Origin: Tricholoma matsutake
Taxonomy: Eukaryota; Basidiomycota; Agaricomycetes; Agaricales; Tricholomataceae
DNA length: 64,000 nt
Direction of reading: 5' to 3'
Assembly: GCA_026075535.2 (NCBI GenBank)
Contig: AP026541.1
Span: forward strand, 1,178,001 to 1,242,000
Positions 31,958 through 43,619 of the stretch are shown piece after piece (the stretch's first letter is position 1; every line of letters starts with the position of its first letter). A program made the position numbers and the translations under genes. The notes beneath the pieces were generated by a model. That model was not told where the DNA came from and ran no database searches. It was given only the letters and a program-made list of their open reading frames with translations.

Positions 31958-33776
31958 TCACAACTCCCCTGAACCATTTCCCTCTTCTCCATCACCACCC
32001 TCATCATCTGTCTGCCATCCATCATCATTATCGTCCTCCATGGTGGCCACCGATCCCGCCAACTCAGCTGCTTCCCATTCCTGTTCTTCTGCCACCACCT
32101 GCTCTTCCTCTCGACGATGTTTACTGTCCAACAGCACCTCCTTCTCCTCTATCTCAGCCTGCCTCAAAGCGAGCTGTGTTCCCTACCTTGGCAAGAACCC
32201 TCACAATCTCCATGCACTGAAGTTCCCTGCTATCGGGGTGCCCTCAAGAGTTTCAATCATGTATGAATTGCCATTGCATGCCACAATCCACCGTGGGTGC
32301 AACCACTTTGGCAGAAGCTTTTGTTCCATCTTGAATGTGTAGTCCAGATTGCTATGGTAGACTTGTACTAGTTGGCCTGGCTTGAATGTGACCTCTCCCC
32401 CTTTCTCGGCTAGAACGCACCTGTCAAAGGTTGCCTTTCTCTTCAGAGCATGGTGAACAGCTGCAGCATAGCCATCAAGCTGCTGCTGCACAGTGTATGT
32501 CATATGAAGGTCATCATCATCGGCTTTCAAGATGGATGTGCTGTCGACCAGTGTCATCCTCAGCATATTGACCACGAGACCCAGCAGGAGTTCTTTAGGC
32601 CTGAAATGAAGGGATGGAAGCATTTGCCAGTTGAGAAGCCTGACTGCTTCATTGAAGTGTTTTGGCCATGTTGTCCACTGCCATTGCCTCATACTTGTCC
32701 TCTCCCAAGTTTGTTGAGCACAGCCTCCTCAATATATGAAGCAGGAGCTTGTTTGCACCCTCCACCAACCAATTCACCCAGGGAAAGTATGCAGCAACGA
32801 CCTGTGTTGCCATCCCCCACTCCCCACAGAATGCCTGCACCTCCTTGTTGTCAAAGTGCTTCCCCCCATCAGACATAAACATTTTGGATGGAGCAAAGTT
32901 TTGGAAGATGCTGGATAGTCCTTGCACTCCCTGCCATTCTGTATTTGAATCCCCACACGTGCTGCAAACAAGTATCGAGGTATAGTCCCACTGTGTGGAA
33001 CCCACTGGTCCCTACTGGGAGTGAAAGATAATCCCCCACGAGGAGCTTGAATGGGTGATGATGAGTAATCAGATCTAGGAGCACATGTGGATGGGTACCG
33101 CCAAAGTTCTTGCAGTGTCCACAGTCCTTTATGCCCTGTGTTATGGATGCATCCAGGCCTGGGCTCCAGATCATATCTGTAAGATATCGAGACCCAATGA
33201 TGGCCACTGAGCCTTTGCTGCTTGGTTCAAATGTCCTCTTGAGTCATTGGTGCAACTTTCATTAGTTTATTGACCTCCCCAAAGTTCTGACATATTCTCC
33301 ACTTCAGTTCAGATGCAGCAACCACCTTGTTTGGCGTAGGGTCAGTTCATGGTGGCATCTGAAAGTGAGGTTTGAAGCCATTGGGGAGTCGCTGACATCT
33401 ACATCCCTGTTAGGTATTGGGCTGGCTTGTCTGGTATCTATGTGGAGTCTTCAGCTTCCATTTGCCTGCAGACAAACCAGTGCTTACCCGAGACATTGGA
33501 GACATCAGGATGGTCAACCCACACCCTATTCTCCAGTAGGCCAAGTTGGTTCTCCACCATATAACTTTCAAGCTCTGTGTCTGGTTCTGTCAGACTTTCC
33601 TCAACATTGGAGGTGCCATTGCTGATGCTAATAATGCTTCCAACACGATGGTGAATAGCAGGGTGAATGTGGGGGGATTTCTGGTTTGTGGACATTCTAT
33701 TGCGCTGTGGATTTCCTGACTTGTAACCTACTTTATATATTGCAGGTTTTGTTAGTCTACCCGTGCAACCACCCAC
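31958..33776 (-). pseudogene. Ty3/gypsy copy B: integrase and C-terminal region, opposite strand
   Basis: Read from 33776 down, the connection region leads to the integrase. It has CGHCKNFGGTHPHVLL, LLVGDYLSLPVGTSGFHTVG with the first catalytic Asp, then MSDGGKHFDNKEVQAF with the second, and WLVEGANKLL with the Glu (32660-33180). After a frame break it continues KRKATFDRCVLAEKGGEVTF, LVQVYHSNLDYTFKMEQKLL, SYMIETLEGTPIAGNFSAWR and an acidic tail ending at 31958. It belongs to the same gypsy family type as copy A but is the complementary (3') half, in reverse orientation. Several stops and frameshifts are present. Confidence 0.75.
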
Positions 33777-33876
33777 ACCAAGTTGAAGATCTGGAACGCT
33801 AGCAATGTAACATCTCCCTGTGCATTTACATTATTTGCATCCATTAACTTCTGATACCATCAACTAACATTGTTTG

Positions 33877-34215
33877 CCCAAGGTCTGGCCTAGAGCAATG
33901 AGAGTCGCTGCATACTTTGAGCCCAAATCCAGTCTAGCAAAATGCATCCCCTGAACATGTTAATTGCATCCCTGGCTTTGTGCCCACTCCCTTACCCAAT
34001 GCCCAAGCTCTGGCCCCCAAGCAATGAGCACAATTTCCACCTGTACGTTAAGTCTAGTCTATAGAAATTCATCACCCTGAATGTGCTAATTGCATCCCTG
34101 TCTTTGCAGCGCCTCCTGCTCCCAACACACAAGCTCTGGCCTTGAGCAATGAGCCGCCACATACATTAAGTCCAGTCTATGAAATGTGTCCCTCTGAATG
34201 TGTTGATTGCATCCT
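33877..34215 (+). repeat. tandem repeat, three units of about 124 bp
   Basis: AGCTCTGGCC...AGCAATGAG recurs near 33883, 34006 and 34130. Each time it is followed by a GTCCAGTCTA-like block and then TTGCATCCCTG. The copies are diverged. Confidence 0.75.
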
Positions 34216-34397
34216 GTCATTATTTCCGGGAACATTCAAGTTGTCCTCTGCACAAAACGAGGTCCTCAACTTCTAGTTTTTCTGACCCTTGCGCCAGAAG
34301 ACTTATCTTGTGGTTCACCTCTGCAGCACATAGACTATACATGGATCTTATCCTTTGTTGAGTCCTTAAGAGCATGTTGTTACCTACCAATCCTCAT

Positions 34398-35291
34398 GGT
34401 GAAAACTTCAGTGTCGAAGAAATCCAAGCAAGGTGGTAAGGCAAAGTCAGTGTTGACCTCTCTCGCAAAGAAAGTGGGAGGTTAGTGTTTCACTATTTTG
34501 TGTTGAGACATTATTGCTTACTGTGCTACACTTGACTAGGGACAGCAGCAAAAACCTTGGAGGCTCAGTTGAAGGAACTAAAGGGTGCAGTCGCTGTTTT
34601 TCTCCTTCGTACATTCCTGACACCATCATCAGCTGAGAATGATGTCTTGGGCAAGGCTGCAGCTGCTAAAGAAAACACCACGATGATGATACCATGGCCA
34701 TGCAGAGAAAGTGGCATCGCCAGTAACAGATTCAACTTACAAACTGTGATGCACCTTGAGGATGATACTAATTTGTACACTGCCCTTTGCATAAGTTGAT
34801 CCCTTGTGTGCATAGCCTTTCTGAGGATTAGTAGTGTTGTGTCCAGGACTTAACTGCCACAGCCAGGCTTGACTGTTCTGTTATGTGGCACTGCCAACCA
34901 AAACCTGGTCATTGCCAAAATCATTGCAATGGTATGTTCTTATCTGCTTTCTTACCTCATTCTTAGATGGATCTCCTAGGCTCGAGAGCACCACCACTAC
35001 TTCAAGCATTTCCTGCACAGTTGGGTGGTTGAAGAATTTATTAAGTCCAGTCTGAAGAACAAGCATGCCTATGCCCATAAACGTGGATATTTTGCTGTAA
35101 TGACAAACTTGGATGACATAGGGGATGAGGACGAGAAGGATAGGGACAACACAGAGGATACAGACAATGCAGAGGATGATGCAGGGGATGTGGAGGATGT
35201 GGAGGATGTGGAGGAAGACACGGAGGATGAAGATGACAAGGGCAAGGGACTCGAAGAGGATAGGGGTAGCTCAGATATGGATGATGCTTGA
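34398..35291 (+). pseudogene. uncharacterised charged protein relic
   Basis: A start at 34398 reads VKTSVSKKSKQGGKAKSVLT. A probable intron (34482-34541) leads to TAAKTLEAQLKELKGAV. A frame near 35025 reads FIKSSLKNKHAYAHKRGYFA and ends in a long Asp/Glu-rich tail (35115-35290). The order (basic head, short coiled coil, compact Lys/Tyr-rich block, acidic tail) resembles an expanded mushroom family of unknown function that I cannot name. Frame breaks near 34800-35000 suggest a relic. Confidence 0.3.
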
Positions 35292-35463
35292 AATGTGATC
35301 ATACTCTGTATGTATGGCCTGAATTTTGGCCAATAACAAATGATTTCCAATGGGGGGGACCACTACCCATAACAGTTGAAAAGTCACTGCTAGCAGTATG
35401 AAACCTGTTGATAAAACTACTACATAAAGTGGATGAATTCTTCCACTCTCAAAGAACCTGGAA

Positions 35464-35770
35464 AGTTGATGAAATTCAACCTGGGTAGAGGTTGTTATTC
35501 TCACCCATATAAAGATGAAAACAACCCATGGGACGGTATGAATTAGGACAAATTCTGTGAGGAATTTATCTTTTTGACACCCTTAAATGGGGGGGGGGGA
35601 AGGGGAATTCCTTCTTCCATTCCCCTTACAGTTGATGAAATTCAGCCCATGTAGAGGAGTGTTATTTTTGCCCATATAAAGATGAAAACCATCCCATGGG
35701 ATGAATTTGGTGTAGGATGAACTGGGGACAAAATTCAGGAGGTTTTCATCCCATTGACTCATCCCTTGCA
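35464..35770 (+). repeat. direct duplication of about 170 bp
   Basis: GTTGATGAAATTCA, CCCATATAAAGATGAAAAC, CCCATGGGA and GGACAAAATTC-like blocks occur in the same order at 35464-35560 and 35634-35740. Confidence 0.7.
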
Positions 35771-35929
35771 TATAGAAAAAAACCTCCTTTTTCACTCCTC
35801 TTAGGGGTAGATTTTCAGTCCAACTCCTGATGAAACTTATTCCATTCTGGGGTTTATCAATACATGAAAACTATACCATAAATATATCAATTTACACTAT
35901 TTAAAGGTGTGAAATGTGGGATGGGTTTC

Positions 35930-36962
35930 CTACTCTGCAGGCCCCATAGTGTTGTTCTCAGGGTAGTGCTCTTCAAGCTGCATTCTCTTCAGTGTAAGAG
36001 CTTGATCAAACATCATCTGTGAAAGCATCAGAGGCATGCCAGAAAACAGATAATGAGATACCTTTTGCTGCTGGACATGTTCCTCCATTGAGGGCAAAGT
36101 ATTGAGTTCCTCATAGTTGAAATCCTGATCAATGACAGCAGCAGGGATTTCATCTGTGGACCAAAACTAGAGTGTGACACTTTAGAGAGTAATACTAGTA
36201 ACAAAGGACAAATAATTGGATAGCTCACAACTTTCTCCTCCATTGGTTTGGTGGGAGCCAGCATTGTCAAAATGATGATGCAGGCATCTGCCTTCTTCAT
36301 CACTGTCTGCTCAACCATGATTGAGAAGCCAACAGTGCCACCAAGAGGTAATGGAGGTGCCTTGAGTGGCTTTTGTGGCCTCCATGTAACCTTTGAAACA
36401 ACAATGTACTCAGCAGAAGGGCACAGCAGGGATTTGGCAATGGCATCCAAAAACTCTCCATAAGTGATGTCAGAGGTGAATTGAAAGGGTCCATGCTGCA
36501 TATACTCTTCCTCAGGTTTCTTGCCATCCCAATTCTTGACTGTTGGTGGTGCGAGCAGTTGCAAAATGTGGATATATGCTGTAATGTCAACAGCCAGAGG
36601 TGTGTCAGATTCGCTATTGGTGTCAGATGCAGGCTTCTTTTGTTTGGGGGCAAGAGTGTCATTTTCATCACATGCATCACTATCAGAGTCATCAAGGGTC
36701 CGTTTACTGGAGGTCCCAACCAGGTTGCTGGATCCTGCTGCCTTTGCCACCAGTTTCTTCCATTTTGCATTCTCTCAGTATTGTTTCTGCTTTGCTTTCT
36801 TTGCAAGTTCAGTAGGATTTGTGACAATCCACTTTTGAGCTGTAAACCACCTCCATGCATAAGCCAGGACAACTGATGGTGATGAGCAATAAAGATTATA
36901 CCTGAGGGGACCTCAGCAAGGACATCTGCAATCATGTTCCCATCATCCTCGGACAGCGTCAT
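35930..36962 (-). pseudogene. uncharacterised basidiomycete protein with one nonsense codon
   Basis: The minus-strand start at 36962 gives MTLSEDDGNMIADVLAEVPS, then an intron of about 60 bp. The main exon contains VTNPTELAKKAKQKQY, a TGA (likely from CGA), then KKLVAKAAGSSNLVGTSSKR, an acidic linker and VDITAYIHILQLLAPPTVKN. HGPFQFTSDITYGEFLDAIA and the block around TWRPQKPLKAPPLPLGGTVG follow. An intron with good ends (about 36172-36231) leads to FWSTDEIPAAVIDQDFNYEE. A last 45-bp intron precedes a final exon ending at 35930. I recall such proteins as an abundant uncharacterised family in mushroom genomes. Apart from the TGA, coding and splicing look sound, so decay is recent. No function is assigned. 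Confidence 0.55.
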
Positions 36963-37059
36963 TACTGATACCTGAAGGGCTTGTACAAATAGAGGGTCTT
37001 AAATGAACAGAGCGGCAGTGAAGACATGGTGAGAGCATGATACAAACAAGGAAACACAA

Positions 37060-38043
37060 AGAATGCAGTGAGATTTGTAATTCCTTATTAGGCAACCAAA
37101 CAAAAGCAAAACTTCATGATTCTCATCATTTTTGGAAAACCCTGTAAGTGAAATGGTGTGACCTAGATGGCAGGAGAGGAGGTCAGTACTAGGGTCCAAG
37201 GCAAACAAGCAGAAGCTGTCTGCAGATTTGGGGGTGTCAAGTTTGAAGAGAAAAGTGCCATGTTTGAGAGATTGGATGCCCCTGATTATGGCTTTCTTGG
37301 AGGTATCCTCATCAGTGCAGGAGTAATTGGTATCAGAGAGCTCTTGTAGGTGATCGTTCATGGCCTCATGGAGTTTGGAGATGGTGAGTAGGGAACAATC
37401 TTTTGGGGTTGAGGCATCATTGAGGTCAACCTGGATGAGGACTGTGCAGGCAGCTAGAAGGATGCATTGTTGGAGCCAAATATCCTGGGGGGAGGCTTGG
37501 GGAATAGGTGTTAGCTGGGAGGGAGGGGGCAGGATGGTTGTGCATGGAGGGACAGGGGGTAATAAGGGGACTAGGGCTTGATGTGTTATCTGTGGGTGGA
37601 GATTTGAGGTTTGCTGAGACTTCAGCCAGGTTGAGAGAGGTGGAGACACATTGTGCTGCAATCTCTTGAAGGCCTACAGCAAGGGAGGCTTGTTGGGCTG
37701 AGGTGGCCTCAAGGAAGCTTTTAGTGGTCGTGAGCTCTGTGGTGAAGGGGTCCAGGTGAGGTTTAAGCTTTTCAACAACAGCCTCAGCAATTGATGTCAA
37801 GCTAGCATCCAAGATGTCATCTTCAATAAGAAAGGCTATGGCATGGATGGCTGTGGCCACATTGGCAGGCATTTTCGCTGTGTAGGAGGCAGTTAGCAGA
37901 ATAGTAACCAATTTTGTACAGTCAAGAGGTTCTCCAGGATAGATCCAGGACTTGTTTGCAAGCCATTTACAAGCTTCAGTAAGATTGTTGACAGGGCTCA
38001 GATCACCAGACAGGGCAGCTGCAATATTTTTGCATGATGGCAA
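37060..38043 (-). pseudogene. LINE (non-LTR retrotransposon) ORF1 relic
   Basis: 38043-37426 reads NNLTEACKWLANKSWIYPGE, PLDCTKLVTILLTASYTAKM, PANVATAIHAIAFLIEDD and then a Pro-rich linker. After a frame change, 37560-37090 has QELSDTNYSC, IRGIQSLKHGTFLFKLDTPK and SADSFCLFALDPS. This is the N-terminal half of the gag-like ORF1 of Tad-type LINEs in Agaricomycetes, as I recall it. The zinc-knuckle part and the ORF2 endonuclease and reverse transcriptase are not present here. Confidence 0.55.
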
Positions 38044-38679
38044 TGTTCAAGATTGAGATTTAGATCCAGGTGGGAGGGACCCCAGGGGTGGCACCCCAAG
38101 CAGTACCTTCATGAGCAACTTTTCTTGAAGATTTCAAATTCATAGTTGTTTGCCATATGCCAAATTTGGATGCTGCAACATCCACAACAGATGCCCCAGC
38201 CCCAAGGAGTACTGTAAGGAGACACTCCACATTGGAGGTCTGATGGATCTCCAATATACCACCGAGTTTGCTATACCACTTGATGGGTAGTAGCAGTGTG
38301 GCAAGCATGTGTAGATCTATAGGTAGATGTACTTTTGTGGGGGAACCCCACAGATTTTTCTTTAGTTCTCCTTACAAGGTATGTAGCTATGTCATGTGTG
38401 TAGACCATAATTAAATTTGGTTTGAGAGGCTTCTTGATCTCTTACCACCATCACCTCCTTTGGGTCTCAGTTTGCTCAACCACTAAGCTACTCTCTCTGT
38501 AATCCCCCTCCTCCTATCCCCCTAGTCTCCCTAGCTTATCCCCACTTTACCCACCCACCATCTCTCCTGCTTTCTTTTCCCCCCTGTACTCTGCCTGTTC
38601 CATGTCGAGAAACAGCACCCAAGCCTCTACATTACTGCCTTAAAATGGATTGTCACTATTTCCAAAAACAAAGCACAAT
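38044..38679. other. region between the LINE relic and the duplication arm
   Basis: Contains a Cys-free minus frame to 38308 that may continue the ORF1 leader, then pyrimidine-rich non-coding sequence. Confidence 0.35.
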
Positions 38680-39229
38680 AAACACCACAAACAAATGTGT
38701 TTCAAACCCAATATTATTGAGCCTTCTAAAGTTATCATATTGGGCAAGAGTTCAAACTTCTGTTGAATAAACTAAACACAAAGTAATATGTGAGGCATTA
38801 AGGCCAGAAATCAAGGTTGATAACATACAAACTGCAGAGATAGTAATCAAAAGAATTGCATGAATGAATAACAAAATACAAACATTCTAAATGAATATGA
38901 ATGAGAATTCATGAGCACAAGCCACCAAGATGACTACACACATCCTAGAATTGTTGGGACCCAGCAACAATCATTAGCTTGCAAGTATACAAAATGATCA
39001 TATACAATCTAAGCACATAAAATTAAAATATAAGGTCAATGGTCAGCAGGCACTGTAAATGCATACTCACATCCTGGAAAGGGAAATTACAGGATGAGGA
39101 GGTTAATTTGACAAGAGCACTTGAGACTGGTACAGACTTTCTAAAGAGGGAAAAACATGAAGAGATAGTCAGTAGGGCAGAAACAGATTACGCAGTTGCT
39201 AAGCATGCACAAGCATTACATAAGTGAGC

Positions 39230-40210
39230 AAAAATGAGTTTTCACAGGCATTTAAAACAATCACTGACAATGTAAGGATGCACAGACATCCCAAAATGGT
39301 CAGAGTGACTTCACACAAGCATCAAGCATGAGCACACACATCCTGAGGATGCACACACATTCCAAAGTGGTCAGAGTGACTTCACAGAAGCATCAAGAAT
39401 GATCACGCACAGGCTGATGATGCACAGACATTGCAGAATGGTCAGAGTGACTTCACACAAGATCAAGAATGATCATGCACTCGCTGAGGATGCACAGACA
39501 TCCCAAAATGGTCAGAATGACTTCTCACAAGCATCAAGAATAATCACACACATACTACAGATGCACAGACATTCCAAAATGGTCAGAGTGATTTCTCACA
39601 AGCATCAAGAATTATCACACAGTCTAATGATGGACCAACATCCCAAAATGGTCAGAGTGACTTCACACAAGCATCAAGAATAATCACGCACAAGCTGATG
39701 ATGGACAGACAGCCCAAGATGGTCAGAGCAACTTCTCACAAGCATCAAGAATTATCACACACAGTCTTATGATGGACCAACATCCCAAAATGGTCAGAGT
39801 GACTTCACACAACCATCAAGAATGATCACGCACTCGCTGAGGATGCACAGACATCCCAAACTGGTCAGAGTGACTTTACACAAGCATCAAGAATGATCAC
39901 CCACCTGCTGAGAATGCACAGACATCCCCAAATGGTCAGAGTGACTTCAACCAAGCATCAAGAATGCTCACACACATCCTGATGATGCACAGACATCCCA
40001 AACTGGTCAGAGTGACTTCACACAAGCATCAAGAATAATCACCCACTTGCTGAGAATGCACAGACATCCCAAAATGGTCAGAGTGACTTCAACCAAGCAT
40101 CAAGAATGCTCACGCACCAAAATGGTCAAATGGCTTCATACATGTATCAAGAATGATCACGCACAAACTGAGGATGCACAGATATCACCAAATGGTCAGG
40201 GTAACTCTGC
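39230..40210 (-). repeat. 70-bp minisatellite, about fourteen units
   Basis: The units are the complement of those at 15728-16205, with GATGCACAGACATCCCAAAA, TGGTCAGAGTGACTTCACAC and AAGCATCAAGAATGATCACG. Spacing is near 70 bp with some partial units. Confidence 0.92.
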
Positions 40211-40633
40211 ACCAGCATAGAGAAAGATCACATACTTTCTGCTCCCAATACATGTTAATGAACATGAGGTCAACAAGATGCAATATGCCAGCTCACCTTT
40301 GGATTCCATACATCAAACAGGGGTCATATTCATTCATTAGCATTGTTTCTCCAGGACCACATACATACTGCCTGTCAGCAAGTCTGTTTTACCATTGGAA
40401 AAAGTCCCATTTGAACACTCACAAATTTGTGTTGATAGATGGAGTTTGTCATTAATAATTGTGTTTAAAAAAACCATCGCAGCTCAGACTTACTTTCTAC
40501 CAGCAAGTGTTTCATCTGCTATCTTCACTGTGAAATAGCAAACTCATACCTCAAGAATTCCATAAATGCTTCTCAATTTCTCCTTCAAGAGTCAAGTCCA
40601 ATTTCTCTCCACTTGCTTCTGGAGCTAGTGTCC

Positions 40634-42276
40634 TCAATAATGAATGTCAAGATTCATATACCACTCTCTCACCTTTTCTTGGGTTAGCAGTCCTCTCAAA
40701 TATGGTGCACCTGCCCACCACAATGCTTCTACCATCCAAACCTTTACCCATTTTAAGTCAATTTTCTTCACCAACTCCTCAGCTTCATCCTTCAGCCCTC
40801 CTAACCCTTCACTTGGGCCATGAGCAGACAGGAACAAACAAGCATGATAATACCAGGATATAAGAGCATATTCTGGTGCATGGCTGCCATCATTCAAAGC
40901 CCTGGTAATTGTGCCTAGGCATGCAACCATGAGCTGTCCATGAGATGTAGCAGGAGCATAGAAGAGGATGTTTGATTGGGACTGATCAGTAAGGAAGTCT
41001 CAAAGTGATGCATGATAGGATGTGATCTCAGTATTATCCCCAGGGATATCAAGGATAGAGTGGCATCCCACTAGTGCAAAGCGAACCCAGGACCATCGAG
41101 GCCCTTGTTGCCAGTGAGTAGAACCATGGACAGTTCATTGACAGTGAGTGAATATCGAAGATGCATTATGGCTCCCATGACAATATCAAAATATTTCCGC
41201 TCCCTGGCCACCTCGATAACCTGAGTATACAGGGGGTCCAAACCTTTATGGAGTTTCAGAACATCTTCCAGTAGCATCTTTGGATAGTCTCCCCCCCCAA
41301 TATATTGGACAGCTGTGGCTGCATACACAAATAGGCCTTCTGACTTTTCCACCAGGTTGTCGAGGTGCGATTCTGATGGCCACTTTGGTGGCCCACCATC
41401 CTTAACGCACTGCTCTTTTGGCCAAACCTCCTCAAGTTTTTTAGAGATGTATTTTCAAATGTCATCCTTGGATTCTGTGAGAGACAGCAACCGAGCATCG
41501 CTGTGCCCTTCTCTACGTAGAAAACAAGTCTCGATTTGTGGCTCAGGTCGACTCGTAAGCAGGAATCAGAATGGAGATTTGTTCTCATGAAGCCAGTCGA
41601 TCAGTCGACAAATTCCTGCTTGTGAAGCACATTCATCGAGTCCGTCGATAACAATGAGATCGGGGAGAGTGGAGTTGACATTTGCAACTGGCCCAAGGAC
41701 AAGATATTTCGAGAGCTGATCTTTGAGGGAAAGTGCGGGGAGGGGAACCCAAGCCTTATTCTTCAGTTCCATAGCTTCCTCCATTTGGTCCTTTGTGGAT
41801 GAGATCTTCTTTGCAATTTGCCATGCCAATGTAGCCACAAGCCTGTTAATGTCATCGCGGTCTCCCATCTTTCTCCAGAAAAAGAATGTGGTGGCCAGTC
41901 GTTCATGTTTGTTGTATTCCTCCGCGATGATATGTGCAACCGTGGTTTTGCTGGTACCTGCAGGACCACTCAACCAGCATATGGGAGTGGTTGTTGTGCT
42001 ATCAGCCCAAGATTGAATTTCCTTCAAGACTTTGGTGCAGGTCTCGAGTTGGCATGTGACAGCATGCTCTTCACTTCTCTCAGCAGAATTGTAGAGCGCA
42101 TTCCAAATGACATGCTGGCACAAGAGATCAAACACCAAAGGAGGTGACTCTACAGTGATGATAGTTGAGGTACCAAATGAAACGTAGTGGCAACTCACTG
42201 TTGAAGACATTGACGTCTCCACCCCAGCCCCCATCACCACCCACTCCCCCCTTGCCACTCCCACCCAATCCACCAT
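40634..42276 (-). pseudogene. NACHT NTPase pseudogene
   Basis: Inverted paralogue of 13604-15282. The N-terminal part (42276-41566) keeps LIVIDGLDEC, but Walker A reads GPAGTSKTT (Gly to Ser). A stop interrupts ...NKSPF*FLLTSRPEP near 41575. The frame then shifts at least three times (41588-41256, 41352-41071, 40930-40634). The C-terminal YHACLFLSAHGPSEGLGGLK still aligns with its partner. Not functional as an NTPase. Confidence 0.88.
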
Positions 42277-42430
42277 CTCCGGCTACCAACAAACATGGGT
42301 GTCCTGCCTAGGGAGATTGTATTACATACCTTTGATATCTCCCTATTGGTGGATTGTTGGTCAGTACATTATTGAAGGAACATTTCTGTAGTTGCTTACA
42401 ATTTTAACATTCATGTCTTCGATGAGACGA

Positions 42431-42916
42431 TAGAGACAGGAACAGGGCAAAATTTGGAACATGACTTTATAAGTAACAATCACACTTTTGTCATTCGCCG
42501 TCTTTATCAGCCTACATAAAAACCAAAGAAATGCCGATGAAAGGGTTTCCTCTCTGAAGGTCCGCTCCTTGTGACTGGTTGACTGCCAGATGGAAAGATC
42601 TTCCCATTGACTCAACATCTTGCTTTAAGCTAGGTATCTGTTCCAGCATTCAGAAGGCATATAGGTCTCATACATCCATAGACGTGTCATATTTCCTTTT
42701 AGTAGGTCTTATCAATTTGATGTTATGAGGTCAATATTGCTTCGAAAGGATCCTCGTGTACTTGCTTGTACTTGGCGTGCACACCAGCTGATTTTGGAGT
42801 GTGAACCGGGATACAGAAACGCTGAGTAAGTCCCTTGCTCAAACTCGACAACAGCTCACACAACGCCGCCCAGGCCCTAAGTTATCAACATTTCAATCAA
42901 CAACACCACTTTCAAT
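42431..42916. other. spacer between duplication arm and SINE
   Basis: No gene recognised. Confidence 0.4.
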
Positions 42917-42933
42917 AATTTGTACTGTTCTTT

Positions 42934-43189
42934 TTTTTTTTTTTTTTTTTGGTAACCGGTTTGAGCCCGAAGCCCATGGTCAACTCCGACTACGCATAAG
43001 ATGCGCATCTAGGAGGACACCAGCCGAAGAGAATGCTTTTACGCACACCATTAATGGTAGTGTGGGACTCCACTGTCTTTCAGCAATACCCACTAAACTC
43101 TTCGGAGGGATCAGGGTTCGAACCAAGAGTGCAAGGGTATGTCCCCCTGAAATGAGATGATAGAGTTAACCATTGAGCCATCTCGCCCC
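42934..43189 (-). mobile_element. tRNA-derived SINE with 17-bp target duplication
   Basis: The minus-strand head begins GGGGCGAGATGGCTCAATGG and carries the RNA polymerase III promoter: box A TGGCTCAATGGTTAAC (43180-43165) and box B GGTTCGAACC (43124-43115). The tail is a poly(A) seen as about 20 T on the plus strand (42931-42950). The 17-bp duplication AATTTGTACTGTTCTTT flanks it exactly (42917-42933 and 43190-43206). It needs LINE enzymes for movement. This is the only copy that I see in the window. Confidence 0.88.
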
Positions 43190-43206
43190 AATTTGTACTG
43201 TTCTTT

Positions 43207-43619
43207 GTCGTAGCCGAAGTAAGTAGGTCACGTGACAATCGGAGATTGAAAAAGTGTCAAACTCATCGAGGGGGGTACGAGCATGAATTTATGCATGCAA
43301 CGTCCGACAAGTAGAACACACCAAAAAAAATTATCTAAGCCGAGTCTGGCAGTTATCGTTACACTGTCACTGACTCACTGGGACTTGCCCCCAAGCGAAC
43401 ACAGACGCCCTTTTATAAGGGCATCTTCCAACCTGCCGACCGGTGCATGCAGTGGATAAGAATCAGTAACAAAACTAAATATTGTACAGGCCTCAAATTT
43501 GGACAAAAAGACAGTAAAGTGCATGAACCACTACAACTTGGATTCTGTCCTGGTTCAAGAACAAAAGGAAGCCCGGAAAATGCGTTTAGCCGCATCGATA
43601 GCCTGCATGAACCCGTGTT
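43207..43619. other. 3' flank of the GH5-like gene
   Basis: No gene recognised. Likely the 3' untranslated and intergenic region of the minus-strand gene that ends at 43620. Confidence 0.4.

Larger units (their letters stand above)
38680..42430 (-). repeat. right arm of the inverted duplication
   Basis: Reverse-complement copy of 13440-16800. It contains the expanded minisatellite and a decayed NACHT gene. It is about 0.4 kb longer, mostly because the minisatellite has roughly twice as many units. Confidence 0.85.

Noticed and set aside
35115..35290. Acidic tail as a calcium-binding protein
   Set aside because: Only a GA-rich repeat encoding Asp/Glu; no EF-hand or other pattern.
42801..43160. 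Plus-strand ORF with a possible coding role
   Set aside because: Lies across the poly(T) and body of the SINE; no independent support.
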